DNA of 64,000 nt. Source: G020354785 sp964461435 (lineage in GTDB: Bacteria; Bacteroidota; Bacteroidia; Bacteroidales; UBA10428). The DNA lies in assembly GCA_964461435.1 (NCBI GenBank), contig CAYWUI010000014.1, positions 3,778 through 67,777 of the forward strand, given 5' to 3'. Position 1 is the first letter of the stretch; every line of letters begins with the position of its first letter. Of this stretch, positions 8,388 to 19,100 are shown in pieces. Under the pieces are notes generated by a model, which had not been told where the DNA came from, did not search any database, and saw only the letters and a program-made list of their open reading frames with translations. Both the position numbers and the translations under genes were made by a program.

Positions 8388-9504
8388 TTTTCAACAGGTT
8401 TTTATAAGCATTTATAATATTCGTTGCCACGATATTGTCATTAAATTTCTGTACATAACCGTATCCTTCACTGGCCATTCTTTTACGTAATCCCGAATCT
8501 TCGACCACCCTTTTTATTGCATCAGCAAGCTCTTCAATATTAAAGGGATCAACATATAAAGATGAAGGTCCTCCCGCCTCAGGGAAACAACCATATTTTG
8601 ATGTTATTACGGGTGTCTTTGAATACAGAGCCTCAATAACAGGTATGCCAAATCCTTCAAAAACCGAAGGGTAAACAAATACATATGCCGCCTGGTATAT
8701 TGCCGGCAAATCCTCATTTACTATCGATTCCAGGAAATATACTTCCCTTTCTTTACTCTGGTCAATATATTTTTTTACTTTTTTATAATAGCCTGTTCTG
8801 GCTCCAATTACAACCAGTGGCAATTTCAGCTTTCCGGCATCCATCGCTTTTAACAGTGATAACAGGTTCTTTCGCTCTTCGATAGTTCCTACATATAATA
8901 CGTAAGATTCAGGGAATCCGTATTTTTTTCTTATCCTCTCTTTTTCAGCATTATTTAATTCTTTTCTGAAAACCGGGTTACAGCCCTGGTATATAACTTT
9001 TATCCGGGATTCATCAATGCCAAAAAAATTTTTTATGTCATTTGCCGTCTGCTTGCTGACAGCTATCACCAGGTCGGCAATCTTACAGGCATATCTGAAT
9101 TTCCTTTGATATATCTTCCTGTCAGCGTACCTATACAGATGCGGAAATCTTAAGAAGATCAGGTCATGAACTGTAACTGCAGTTTTTATGCCTGATTTAT
9201 GAATATTGTACGGAAGTTCGTGACTAAGGCCGTGAAAAATATCCGGTTTATCTTTTTTTACCTGCCCTGCAAGCGAAAAACTTCTCCAGTAGCCTGGAAA
9301 GTTCCTGTGAATAAATCCTGCGGGTTCTTTAATAATAAACTTTCCTTCAGTAGCCTTAAAAAGGCAGCCCTTCACGGAAGGAGTATATAAAACGTATTCA
9401 TTTTCAGGGAAATATGAGTACAATGCACGCAGGACATTCCTGCTGTAATTTCCCAGTCCGCTTATATTAAAAAAAGCACGCTTGGCATCAAAACCGATTT
9501 TCAT
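8380..9504 (-). CDS. Glycosyltransferase family 4
   Basis: A 374-residue GT-B enzyme that probably transfers a sugar from a nucleotide donor to an envelope glycan or lipid acceptor. Seen: the N-terminal IGFDAKRAFFNISGLGNYSR typical of this clade; a YVLYVGTIEERKNL start of the donor-binding domain (near residue 205); and the EX7E motif in FVYPSVFEGFGIPVIEAL (near 290), with the two glutamates spaced as expected. No signal peptide or membrane segment is seen, so it is likely cytosolic or peripheral. Acceptor and donor are not predictable. It is the first gene of a two-gene minus-strand unit with tsaC. Confidence 0.88.
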   Translation of the reverse strand: MKIGFDAKRAFFNISGLGNYSRNVLRALYSYFPENEYVLYTPSVKGCLFKATEGKFIIKEPAGFIHRNFPGYWRSFSLAGQVKKDKPDIFHGLSHELPYNIHKSGIKTAVTVHDLIFLRFPHLYRYADRKIYQRKFRYACKIADLVIAVSKQTANDIKNFFGIDESRIKVIYQGCNPVFRKELNNAEKERIRKKYGFPESYVLYVGTIEERKNLLSLLKAMDAGKLKLPLVVIGARTGYYKKVKKYIDQSKEREVYFLESIVNEDLPAIYQAAYVFVYPSVFEGFGIPVIEALYSKTPVITSKYGCFPEAGGPSSLYVDPFNIEELADAIKRVVEDSGLRKRMASEGYGYVQKFNDNIVATNIINAYKNLLKSG

Positions 9505-9617
9505 AAAAAATATCTTTATTACACCTGGTATAATAAATATACAACCTTATATCAGCTATCCTTCCCTTACAAAATGTGAAACATTAGAAATAGCTATCAT
9601 GAGCAGGCTATCTTATA

Positions 9618-10850
9618 TTATAACCGTATATTCTTTATCCTCTCCATAGCTTCAAGCACATTATCGCGCAACGCGAAGGCTGAAAACCTTAAATAACCTT
9701 CTCCTGAAGGTCCGAAACCGGAACCCGGCGTAGCTACGACGTTTGCATCTCTCAACAGTTTGTCAAAAAGCTTCCACGAATCAATATCTTTTGTTGATTT
9801 TACCCATACATACGGGGCATTTATCCCTCCATAGACCCTGAATGGCAGTTGCGACAATTTTTCCCTCATTATCCTGGCGTTTTCCATATAATATTGAATG
9901 ACTTCACTTACCTCCTTTCTGCCGGCCTCGGAATAGACAGCATATGCTGCCTTCTGCACCGGATATGACGTCCCGTTAAATTTTGTCGACTGCCTCCTGT
10001 ACCATAATGAATGTAACGGGTACCTGTCACCTTTTGGTGTCAGAACCATCAGCTCTTTAGGTATAACTGCATATGCACACCTTGTGCCGGTAAACCCTGC
10101 TGTTTTAGAAAAACTCCTGAACTCAACAGCCACTTTCCTTGCTCCTTCTATCTCGTATATAGAATGGGGTATTTTATCGTCCTGTATGTAAGCCTCATAA
10201 GCCGAGTCATAAAGAATAACCGAATTGCCGGAAGCAGCATAATCAACCCATTTCTTTAAATCCTCCTTTGAAGCCGTGGCCCCCGTCGGATTATTAGGAA
10301 AACATAAATAAATTATATCTGCTTTTTCCCGTGGTATATCAGGAATAAAATTATTGTCCTCGGTACACGGCATATATATAATACCTTCGAAATAGCCATT
10401 ATCCTGCATTTTCCCTGTACGCCCCGCCATTACCGAAGTATCAACATATACAGGATATACAGGATCAGTAATGGCTATCCTGTTATCATTGCCAAATATT
10501 TCCTGTATATTACCCGTATCACTCTTGGAACCGTCAGAAATAAATACTTCATCAATATCTATCTTTACGCCCCTGCTATTATAATCATTTTTTACTATCG
10601 CCTCCCTCAAAAATCTGTATCCCTCATACGGACCGTAGCCCCTGAATGTTTTAATCTTTGACATCTCATCGACGCCTTCATGGAATGCCTTGATAACCGA
10701 GGGTACCAGCGGAAGGGTAACATCCCCGATGCCCATCTTTATTATCTTACTTGCAGGATTAATCCTGGTATATTCATTCATTCTCCTTTCAATCTCCGGA
10801 AATAAATAACCTGCCTGTAATTTTAAATAATTTTCGTTTATCTTCGCCAT
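9618..10850 (-). CDS. dapL: LL-diaminopimelate aminotransferase
   Basis: Converts tetrahydrodipicolinate directly to LL-diaminopimelate with glutamate as donor, bypassing the acyl-intermediate steps of lysine synthesis. The start is set at the Met of MAKINENYLKLQAGYLFPEI: the longer frame to 10931 would add 27 atypical residues and overlap lysA. The 410 residues match the family. Seen: GYGPYEGYRFLREAI, ISDGSKSDTGN, CFPNNPTGATASK, and the PLP lysine in SFSKTAGFTGTR (Lys249). It is head-to-head with lysA, the last enzyme of the same pathway, across 62 bases that must hold both promoters. Confidence 0.95.
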   Translation of the reverse strand: MAKINENYLKLQAGYLFPEIERRMNEYTRINPASKIIKMGIGDVTLPLVPSVIKAFHEGVDEMSKIKTFRGYGPYEGYRFLREAIVKNDYNSRGVKIDIDEVFISDGSKSDTGNIQEIFGNDNRIAITDPVYPVYVDTSVMAGRTGKMQDNGYFEGIIYMPCTEDNNFIPDIPREKADIIYLCFPNNPTGATASKEDLKKWVDYAASGNSVILYDSAYEAYIQDDKIPHSIYEIEGARKVAVEFRSFSKTAGFTGTRCAYAVIPKELMVLTPKGDRYPLHSLWYRRQSTKFNGTSYPVQKAAYAVYSEAGRKEVSEVIQYYMENARIMREKLSQLPFRVYGGINAPYVWVKSTKDIDSWKLFDKLLRDANVVATPGSGFGPSGEGYLRFSAFALRDNVLEAMERIKNIRL

Positions 10851-10912
10851 GATTTTTGTTTTAAAACGGGAGTAAATATACTCAACAAATTTAAAATAAT
10901 TGAACTGCAGGA

Positions 10913-12166
10913 ATGAATTACCTTTATGCAAAAATAAGCAAGGAATTAAACTTCTACGGTAATACCAGTCCGGTTGAGCTTACTGAAAAATACGGCAGCC
11001 CTTTATATGTATACAACGAATCAATCCTCAGAAGCAGGTGCAAAGAGATTACAAAAATTATTGACTATCCCCATTTTGTTGTAAACTATTCACCAAAGGC
11101 AAACAGCAATGTCGAGATATTAAAAATTGTAAGGGACGAAGGATTATCTGTCGATGCGGTTTCTGCCGGAGAAATATATGTTAATCTTAAAGCGGGCTTC
11201 AGCCCTGAGCAGATTTTTTACGTCTGCAACAATGTGTCTGCGGAAGAATTATCTTATGCTTTTCAGTCCGGTGTTAAAATAAGCGTGGATTCCGTTTCGC
11301 AATTAGAGTTATTCGGAAAATTAAATCCCGGAGGGGACGTTGCCGTCAGAATAAATCCGGGAATAGGGACAGGTCATCACAGTAAGGTTATAACAGGCGG
11401 CCATGGCACAAAATTCGGCATTGACATAAAACATGTGGAGGACGTAAAGAATATTCTCGCCAGCTATGATCTTAAACTTACCGGTATTAACCAGCATATA
11501 GGTTCATTATTTATGGACTCGGAAGCATATCTGACAAGTTCAGCAATAATACTGGATATAGCCGGACAGTTTGAGAGCCTGCAATTCATTGATTTTGGCG
11601 GCGGCTTCGGCATACCCTATAAAAAGCAAAACAATGAGAAGCGCCTGGACCTGCAAGCACTGGGTAAAAAGCTTACCCGCATGATTGATAACTGGACCGG
11701 AATATATGGAAGGCAAATTACATTTATCGTCGAGCCCGGCAGGTATATTATTGCCGAATGCGGCATACTGCTCGGTGCGGTAAATGCAATAAAATTAAAC
11801 CATGATATTAAATATATAGGTACTGATATCGGATTCAATGTTCTGCCCCGGCCAATGCTTTATGATTCACATCACGACATTGAAATATACAGAAAGGATT
11901 CAACCCCGTCCAAAAAGTCCGAGAGCATCTGGATCGTCGGGAATCTTTGCGAAAGTGGGGATATAGTGGCAAAAGACAGGATTCTTCCTGAAATTTATGA
12001 GAATGACATTATTGGCATACTGGATTCAGGAGCCTACGCCTATTCAATGAGTTCAAATTATAACAACAGGTTAAGGCCTGCCGAAGTGCTGATAGATGTC
12101 AATGGTAACGACAGGCTGATAAGGAAAAGAGAATCGTTTGAGGATTTAGTGGATAATTTTATTTAG
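10913..12166 (+). CDS. lysA: Diaminopimelate decarboxylase
   Basis: Removes CO2 from meso-diaminopimelate to make lysine. It is a 417-residue PLP fold-type III enzyme. The cofactor lysine is in NYSPKANSN (usual YAxKAN, about residue 63). Seen also: GINQHIGS, FIDFGGGFGIPY (phosphate loop), FIVEPGRYI and, near residue 345, NLCESGDIV, whose Cys is the substrate-contacting residue donated across the dimer. First gene of a run lysA-dapF-aroA-aroC; the next gene begins 32 bases on. Everything expected for an active enzyme is present. Confidence 0.95.
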   Translation: MNYLYAKISKELNFYGNTSPVELTEKYGSPLYVYNESILRSRCKEITKIIDYPHFVVNYSPKANSNVEILKIVRDEGLSVDAVSAGEIYVNLKAGFSPEQIFYVCNNVSAEELSYAFQSGVKISVDSVSQLELFGKLNPGGDVAVRINPGIGTGHHSKVITGGHGTKFGIDIKHVEDVKNILASYDLKLTGINQHIGSLFMDSEAYLTSSAIILDIAGQFESLQFIDFGGGFGIPYKKQNNEKRLDLQALGKKLTRMIDNWTGIYGRQITFIVEPGRYIIAECGILLGAVNAIKLNHDIKYIGTDIGFNVLPRPMLYDSHHDIEIYRKDSTPSKKSESIWIVGNLCESGDIVAKDRILPEIYENDIIGILDSGAYAYSMSSNYNNRLRPAEVLIDVNGNDRLIRKRESFEDLVDNFI

Positions 12167-12198
12167 CTTTAGGTAGTCTTTAAAATGTTCATCGACAA

Positions 12199-13077
12199 AT
12201 GGAAAAAAATTTCTTTGTAAAATCGCACGGATTAGGAAATGAATATATAGTCCTTGATAGCGAAAATATAAGTTTCACTCTTGCCGGTAATGCTGTCAGG
12301 CGCATTTGTAATGTCAATTACGGAATTGGTACTGACGGTGTTTTATTAAAAGTAACCTCGGAGAAAGCAGACTTCGGACTGAAGATCTATAATCCCGACG
12401 GTTCGGAAGCCGAGAAAAGCGGCAACGGACTGAGGATTTTCTGTAAATTTTTATATGATTATAAGTTTAGCGAAAATGAAAAATTCTCTGTCGAAACCCC
12501 CGGAGGGATTGTTAAGGCAGAAATCATGGAAGAAGAGAACAAACGTGCAAAAACTATAAGGATTGATATGGGCAAAGCCATTTTTACAAGCAGGGATATA
12601 CCTGTTAATTCTGATAAAAATGAATTCATTGCTCAGAGCTTAACCGCCGGAGATAAGAAATATGAGGTTAGCTGTGTATCGGTAGGAAATCCTCACTGTG
12701 TGATAATAAAAGATGAGCTTGATATCAGTGAAATAAAAAAATACGGGCCTTTACTTGAAAATCATATTCTTTTTCCAAATCGCATAAATGTACAATTTGT
12801 TAAAATAATATCTGAAAATCTTGTTGAAATATTAATCTGGGAGAGAGGTGCGGGTTACACCCTTGCTTCGGGCAGTTCTTCATGTGCTGTTGCCAGCATA
12901 CTTGTCAAACGCGGATTGGCTGACAGGCATCTTATGGTAAAAATGCAGGGAGGAATACTGACCATTGAAATTGATAATGGATGGAACCTGCGTATGACAG
13001 GTGAAGTACGGGAAATTGCCAGTGGCATATTATCAGGTGAACTGATAGATGATTTGGAAATCAGACTGTCTGAATAA
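12199..13077 (+). CDS. dapF: Diaminopimelate epimerase-like protein with Ser at both catalytic positions
   Basis: Belongs by fold and position to DapF, which converts LL- to meso-diaminopimelate. The two-domain layout is seen: GNEYIVLD near the start, NPDGSEAEKSGNGLRIF at the first active-site loop, GNPHCVI in the middle, and WERGAGYTLASGSSSCA at the second. In typical DapF the loops read (Q/M)CGNG and ACG(T/S)G; here the acid/base cysteines are Ser74 and Ser224, and GAGET is GAGYT. It could be a distinct lineage that still epimerises, or an enzyme with another chemistry. Context (DapL makes LL-DAP, LysA needs meso-DAP) argues for epimerase. No other dapF lies in the window. Confidence 0.82.
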   Translation: MEKNFFVKSHGLGNEYIVLDSENISFTLAGNAVRRICNVNYGIGTDGVLLKVTSEKADFGLKIYNPDGSEAEKSGNGLRIFCKFLYDYKFSENEKFSVETPGGIVKAEIMEEENKRAKTIRIDMGKAIFTSRDIPVNSDKNEFIAQSLTAGDKKYEVSCVSVGNPHCVIIKDELDISEIKKYGPLLENHILFPNRINVQFVKIISENLVEILIWERGAGYTLASGSSSCAVASILVKRGLADRHLMVKMQGGILTIEIDNGWNLRMTGEVREIASGILSGELIDDLEIRLSE

Positions 13078-13211
13078 GCATAAATAGGCACAAAAGACGT
13101 TAATTCATTAATCAATACTTATTAGAAAAGGCATATAATATTTATTTGTATAAAAACCACTGATTCATTATTTTCACCGAGATTTTGTTCAGCCATATAA
13201 TTTAAATAAAA

Positions 13212-14474
13212 TTGAAACTTATATCTGAAAAATCACACCTTACCGGTGAAATTCAAATACCGGCCTCCAAATCACATACGATTCGTGCTGTGGCTATTGC
13301 AGGCATGGCTGAAGGAAAATCTTTGCTTGTAAATCCTTTAGTATCATCGGATACTTTGTCATGCATAAATGGCATTAAAGAGTTCGGAGCGGCTGTAAAC
13401 CAGCTCAGGAACCTTGAAATTACCGGCATTAAAGGAATAATAACAGCTGACTGCAAAAAAATCGATGTCGGGAATTCCGGCACAACATTACGTATATTAA
13501 CTGCCCTGGCAGCCCTGGCATCACATCCCGTAACATTTGACGGTGACGCATCAATAAGGCAAAGGCCCATGATTCCTTTACTCAAGGCTTTGGAAAACCT
13601 TGGTGCAAAAGTCGATTCAAAAGATGGTAAATGTCCCGTTATTGTCAGGGGGCCAATAAAAGGAGGAAAGACATCGATAAATGGCATAAGTTCACAATTT
13701 GTCACCGCCCTGCTGATTGCATGTCCGCTTGCAGAAAATAATACTGAAATATTTGTTGAAAATCTGCATGAAAAGCCATATCTTGAAATAACTCTTGACT
13801 GGCTTGGAAGACAGGGAATAAAGTACGAAAATAAGGGACTTGACTGGTTTAAAATAAAGGGCGGCCAGCGGTATAAAGCATTTGAACGTTTTATCCCTGC
13901 AGATTTTTCTACTGCTACTTTTCCCCTGTGTGCTGCGGCCATTGCGGGTTCAAATGTTTTAATCAGGGGACTGGATTTTTCCGATCACCAGGGAGATAAG
14001 AAGGTATTCAGGTTTATAGAAAAAATGGGCGCCCGTATTAAACATACAAGTGAAGGGGTCCTTGTCAGCAGTGGCAAGCTCCGGGGTATTGAAATAGACA
14101 TGAATGCAACGCCCGATGCGTTGCCTGCCCTTGCTGTGGTAGCATGTTTTGCCGAGGGCAGAACACGCTTATTTAATGTTGCCCAGGCCCGCCTGAAAGA
14201 ATGTGACAGGATAAGTGCCACGGCAACTGAACTTAAAAAGATGAACGCAGAAGTGGACGAGCAGGAAGACGGACTAATAATAAAAAAAAGTAAACTTGCC
14301 GGAACGAATGTCTGCGGCTACGACGATCACCGTATGGTTATGGCCCTGACTTTAGCAGGAATAGCTTCTGAAGGACAGACTATTGTAGATTCTGCTGAAT
14401 CTGTTAACATCACTTATCCCTCTTTTGTTGAAGATATGAAGAGCCTGGGAGCAAATATTAAATTGACGGACTAA
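13212..14474 (+). CDS. aroA: 3-phosphoshikimate 1-carboxyvinyltransferase (EPSP synthase)
   Basis: Transfers enolpyruvate from PEP to shikimate 3-phosphate, step six of the chorismate pathway. The start is a TTG at 13212: the first in-frame ATG lies at about residue 32, beyond the essential PASKSHTIRA motif with its substrate lysine. Other motifs: GNSGTTLRILTA (near 87), SSQFVTALLIA, DFSTATFPLCAA (with the catalytic-type Asp), LKECDRISATATEL and YDDHRMVMAL. The 420 residues match the family. The PASKSHTIRA wording differs from the common PGSKSxxxRA, hinting at a divergent clade like that of the following aroC-like gene. The rare start may hold down translation. Confidence 0.9.
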   Translation: MKLISEKSHLTGEIQIPASKSHTIRAVAIAGMAEGKSLLVNPLVSSDTLSCINGIKEFGAAVNQLRNLEITGIKGIITADCKKIDVGNSGTTLRILTALAALASHPVTFDGDASIRQRPMIPLLKALENLGAKVDSKDGKCPVIVRGPIKGGKTSINGISSQFVTALLIACPLAENNTEIFVENLHEKPYLEITLDWLGRQGIKYENKGLDWFKIKGGQRYKAFERFIPADFSTATFPLCAAAIAGSNVLIRGLDFSDHQGDKKVFRFIEKMGARIKHTSEGVLVSSGKLRGIEIDMNATPDALPALAVVACFAEGRTRLFNVAQARLKECDRISATATELKKMNAEVDEQEDGLIIKKSKLAGTNVCGYDDHRMVMALTLAGIASEGQTIVDSAESVNITYPSFVEDMKSLGANIKLTD

Positions 14475-14533
14475 TATTAAATTGACAGACTAATAATAAT
14501 ATAATAGTAAATAACCAATAAACAATAATAGAT

Positions 14534-15853
14534 ATGTTAGGATGTACATATGGAATACTGTTTAAAACAACTGTTGCCGGCGGTTCTTACCAGGAAGGAT
14601 TATCAATTAATATTCAGGGTGTTCCGCCCGGATACCTGTTCAGGGAAGAGGAGATATATACTGAGTTAATGCTTCGAAAGCCCGGACAGGGAGAGCTGAC
14701 CTCGCCGAGAAGAGAGCCCGATGTGCCAATTATTTACAGCGGTGTTAATGCTGCCGATACTATGCCTGGCTTTTCAAATAAAGGCTATACCAACGGTACT
14801 CCTTTTGTAATTCTTATTCCTAACCTCGACAGGCATTTTGAACATATAGAACAATACCGCGTAACAAACCGAACCCCGCGGCCCGGACACGCATCCTATG
14901 CATCATATCAGAAATATGGCGAATGGGATGACTCTATTGGAGCCGGATTTTTTAGTGGCCGCTACACCTCATGTATTGTAGCAGCAGGCTGTATAGCTAA
15001 AAGAATACTTAAAGACCACGGCATAGAAGTGACAGCTTACGTAAAAGAAGCCGCAGGAGTCAGTATGGGTAATATGCCTGTTGAAGAAATAAGAAAAAAA
15101 GCAGCAGCATACCGCCAGATCAGAAAGAAGTACGACCCTATATACCAGTATCTCTTTGCCTCGGGAAAGTTTAGCCAGGATCTACGCTTCCTGGAAAAGA
15201 CGGCTATATTAGCAACCCTGGAGGACAGGATACCCGACATTCCAAAGCCACTCTTCGATGTGGGAGAGATAAGGGAAAAATACGGAATTAATCCAAATCT
15301 GTTCTGCCCTGATCTTGAAGCTGCCGATGCTATGAATAAAGAGATAATTCGAATTATGAATGAAGGAGACTCTTCGGGAGGAATAGTTGAAGTTATTGTC
15401 TCAGGTGTTCCTGCAGGCGTGGGTGAACCCGTTTTTAATAAACTCGACGGCGAACTGGGAAAATTAATGAGCATAGGCACTATCAAAGCAGTTGAAATAG
15501 GTTGTGGTACCCGGGCAGCAAAGATGACCGGCTCACAATGCAATGATGCGATGAGAGTAAAAAACGGTAAAGTAATATTTACCTCTAATAATGCTGGGGG
15601 CATAACAGGGGGACTGACAACCGGACAGGATATTATTGCCCGGGTAACGGTAAAACCTACACCTACAATAGCCAGGCCGCAGCTTACTATCGATAAAGTA
15701 AGCCTTGAAAATAAGCAGCTTGCTGCCGTAACACGGCGCGACCCTACTATAGTTGCCCGTGTATGGCCCGTTGTTGAGGCATATACCGCACTTATAATAC
15801 TTGATAGTTACGCTCAGCACCTTGGATATGAAGCTTTGAAACCCCGTAAATAG
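14534..15853 (+). CDS. aroC: Divergent chorismate synthase
   Basis: Related to the FMN-dependent enzyme that turns EPSP into chorismate. Supporting segments: GVPPGYLF, RREPDVPIIYSGV, RPGHASYASYQKYGEWD (second catalytic His, His119), SGVPAGVGEPVFNKL, SNNAGGITGGLTTGQDI and RRDPTIVARVWPVVEA with the late catalytic Asp. Three departures: the first catalytic His of GESHG is replaced (GGSYQ, Tyr19); the RSSxR stretch reads FFSGR; and about 60 extra residues (roughly 170-245) bring the length to 439 against about 360. Reduced-FMN sites largely remain. It sits 59 bases after aroA, so a role in chorismate synthesis is likely but unproven. Confidence 0.82.
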   Translation: MLGCTYGILFKTTVAGGSYQEGLSINIQGVPPGYLFREEEIYTELMLRKPGQGELTSPRREPDVPIIYSGVNAADTMPGFSNKGYTNGTPFVILIPNLDRHFEHIEQYRVTNRTPRPGHASYASYQKYGEWDDSIGAGFFSGRYTSCIVAAGCIAKRILKDHGIEVTAYVKEAAGVSMGNMPVEEIRKKAAAYRQIRKKYDPIYQYLFASGKFSQDLRFLEKTAILATLEDRIPDIPKPLFDVGEIREKYGINPNLFCPDLEAADAMNKEIIRIMNEGDSSGGIVEVIVSGVPAGVGEPVFNKLDGELGKLMSIGTIKAVEIGCGTRAAKMTGSQCNDAMRVKNGKVIFTSNNAGGITGGLTTGQDIIARVTVKPTPTIARPQLTIDKVSLENKQLAAVTRRDPTIVARVWPVVEAYTALIILDSYAQHLGYEALKPRK

Positions 15854-16138
15854 CCGTCTACGTCAAATCAGGATTTCTCTCTTTTATATCAATTATAGCG
15901 CATAAAATATTTATTGCAATTAATTAAAAGCAACATCAATATTTGCATTCAGTTTATGGCCCCGCAAAAAAAAATTACACGATTCATTCAATTATCTCCA
16001 CGAATTTGTTTATACTTTACACTAGAAATCTTGATTTCCATAATATATTTCTTATTTTTATCCCGCTTTTAAAGGATAGATTATTAACCAGTTATATTAC
16101 TATCTTTACTTAAAGAATAAGTTGAAGCCAATACCAGC

Positions 16139-19100
16139 ATGTTTACTTTCATTTTGAAATTGTTAAAGATTAGGCCAAAAGAGGTTTTTATGCTGATCGT
16201 AACCTCCTTGCAGGCTATATGCGTAGGTGTCTACCTCGCATCATTTGATATTGGCTCCCATGCTATATTCCTGGATAAATTTCAAACCGACCAGATTCCT
16301 TTGGCTTTTATAATGTCAGGATTATTCGGAGTAATATTAATGTCAATTTACACTTTCTTTTCAAGCAGGATATCATTCAGGATTTTTACAATATTTAATT
16401 ATCTTATAATCGGAATTATTACAATACTCTTATTTTATTTTGCCGAATTTCGTGATCTGGTGAATCTGCATGCCCGCGGATATCCGCTTATGCTGCCATT
16501 TACATTAATGTTCCCCTTTAATATCATTATATTGTTAACTTTTTGGCACTCTGTAAATAATATTTACATCAGGGACCAGAGCAAACGGCTATTGCCTTAT
16601 ATACAGTTAAGCCATATAGGAGGTATTGTTTTAGGAAGCTGGGGAATTATTTTATTCCTGTTCATATCATGGAATCTGAACCTAATAATATTAGGCAGTG
16701 CTATCAGCATTTTAATTGCATTTTTTCTGCAACTGATTATCAGTCCTGTTCATAAATATTCAAATATCTTCCTGCACCATAAAAAAAAGCTAAATCCAAT
16801 TCGCTCAAAATTCATTGAGCTATTTTATACAAAATATACTTTTTTGCTTGTTGTTTTTGTTTTTCTTTCAGCCCTGATAGGAATGATCATACACTATGAC
16901 TTCATAGACATGACTCGTGACAGCTATCCTATGATTGTAGGATTTGCAAAGTTTCTCGGACTATTTACGGGAACATTATTTATTCTTATATATGGTGTCA
17001 ATAGGTTTCTTATCAGAAAAATTCTGTATTCATATGACTCCCCCTACAGCATGATTCTAATACCTGTCGGCATGGTTGTCCTGACAATCATAGCAATAGT
17101 AACATATTTTTTTCTTGGCTGGTCCAGGGCAATATTCAGATTCACCTTTATTTTTCTGCTTGTTGCAGCTGTCAAAGCAGGATATGAAACACTAAAAAAT
17201 ACTATCGAGTTACCGTCACTGAAAGTATTGTTCCAGTCCCTGGATATAAGATTTCACAGATCAATAATCCCCCGTATGGAAGGTACTTTCAGGTTATTTA
17301 GCATGATCTTTGCCGGATTAGTACTTATCGGATTAATACAGCTGAAATTTCATAATTCAAACCAGCTCCTATATATAGTTATAATATTGTCCCTGTTATG
17401 GATCTTTATTGCAGTAAAACTGGTAAAGTCATACCAGGCTGCTTTAAAGAATATTATTAAAAAAATAAGAATTATTGTTAAAGCTAAAGAACATGATCTT
17501 TCGAGTGTTGATAAGCACTTTCATGAACTATTAAATAGTGACATCCCGGGCAAGGTTATCAGTGCCCTGTCAATATCGGCAAATACCGAGCCCCTTTCGT
17601 TTGAAAAACACCTTATAGACCTGTTAAATATCCCCTCACCTGAGATCAGAAGATATATTTTATGGAAAATCAATCAATTGTCAGTTTTTAACGCGTTGCC
17701 CGGAATTAAAGAAATTAAAATTAATGATGATGATACTTCTTCCGTTAACCTCAAAACAAATACCATTGAGGTTTTTGAAAAAAAATTAATGCTGGCAAAA
17801 TCCGGTTCATCGGTTGAAAGACTGGCAAATTCCAGGAAAATTAATGAGAGGATACTGGCCTGCGATATCCTTGGATTTGCCGGGGGCATTAAAGATTCAG
17901 GAAGCTTGTTGATTAACCTGGCCAGGGATTTTGAACCTGATGTTAAATTTGCCGCAGTAAAGGCAATGACCAGATTAAGCAATCCTGAACATACACATAT
18001 CCTCATCGGCTATCTGGCTTCTCCTGTATATTTTTCATATGCGTTTGAGGCTCTTATAAGAGTAGGTGACGAGGCTCTGAATCAATTAGAGCAGGTATTC
18101 CTGTTACCTGATGCTGATAACATTTTGCTCTCAAGAATTGTAAAAATATATGGTAAAATTGGAAGCCCCAGGGCCCATGACCTGTTAATAAACAAGATTG
18201 AAAACCAGAATAGAATTATTGGCCGGCAGGCGATAATTTCATTAAGAGAGTCAGGATTTCAGGCAACTCCCGGCAATATAAACAGGATACTGAATGGAGT
18301 CGTGAGAATTCTGAACACGATGTCATGGAATCTTTCAGCTCTTCAAAGTATAGGTATCTCGAGCAAATTCCCTCTCCTGGAAGACGCTTTAAATGCAGAA
18401 CTGGCAGATAACTACAGGGTTCTTTTCCATCTGTTGTCGCTGGCCTATAATTCGACGGCCATAGCTAACATCAGAAACTTGTTAGGTAATGAAAATGACA
18501 GAGATATCAGCTATGCCATAGAGATGCTTGACCAGATTGTAAATGAAGAGATAAAACAGGTACTGTTTCCCGTACTGGAAAACCTGTCCATAAGGGAAAG
18601 AGTAAAACAACTTAAATATTTTTTCCCTGCAGAAAATATTTTTAAAAATGAATTAATATCTGAAGTCATTACAAGAGACTATAATGTTATATCTTTGTAT
18701 GCTAAGGCTTGTGCAATATTTAGCTGGTTGCAGCTAAAAAAACAGGACATCGATCAGGTTCTGGTTTCTAACCTTTTTCATCCGAGTAAGCTAATAAGAG
18801 AATCTGCTGCTTATATAATTAGCAAAATAGATAAAAAATATCTGAACAATGTATATCCAAGAATTGAACGCGGTATTGTAAATGAGATAAAAACATCAAT
18901 TGAGCAGGCAAAGAACAGTCCTTTATATCTTATATTTAATCGTATCCAGTTTTTGCGTCAATGCCCAAAGCTGGAAAATATCCCCGAGTATGTATTACTT
19001 GATTTTGCCGGATATCTCGAATTCCATAAACCTGATAAGGAAAAGGAAATTACAATAGACCAGAATGAAAAAGTCTTTTCGCTTCTGATGGTCGTTGAAG

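Noticed and set aside
10851..10931. N-terminal extension of dapL to 10931
   Set aside because: Adds 27 residues unlike the family and overlaps lysA; MAKINENY at 10850 is the family start.
13253..13942. Long minus-strand open frame within aroA (229 codons)
   Set aside because: Low-complexity shadow of a conserved gene; aroA motifs are intact on the plus strand.
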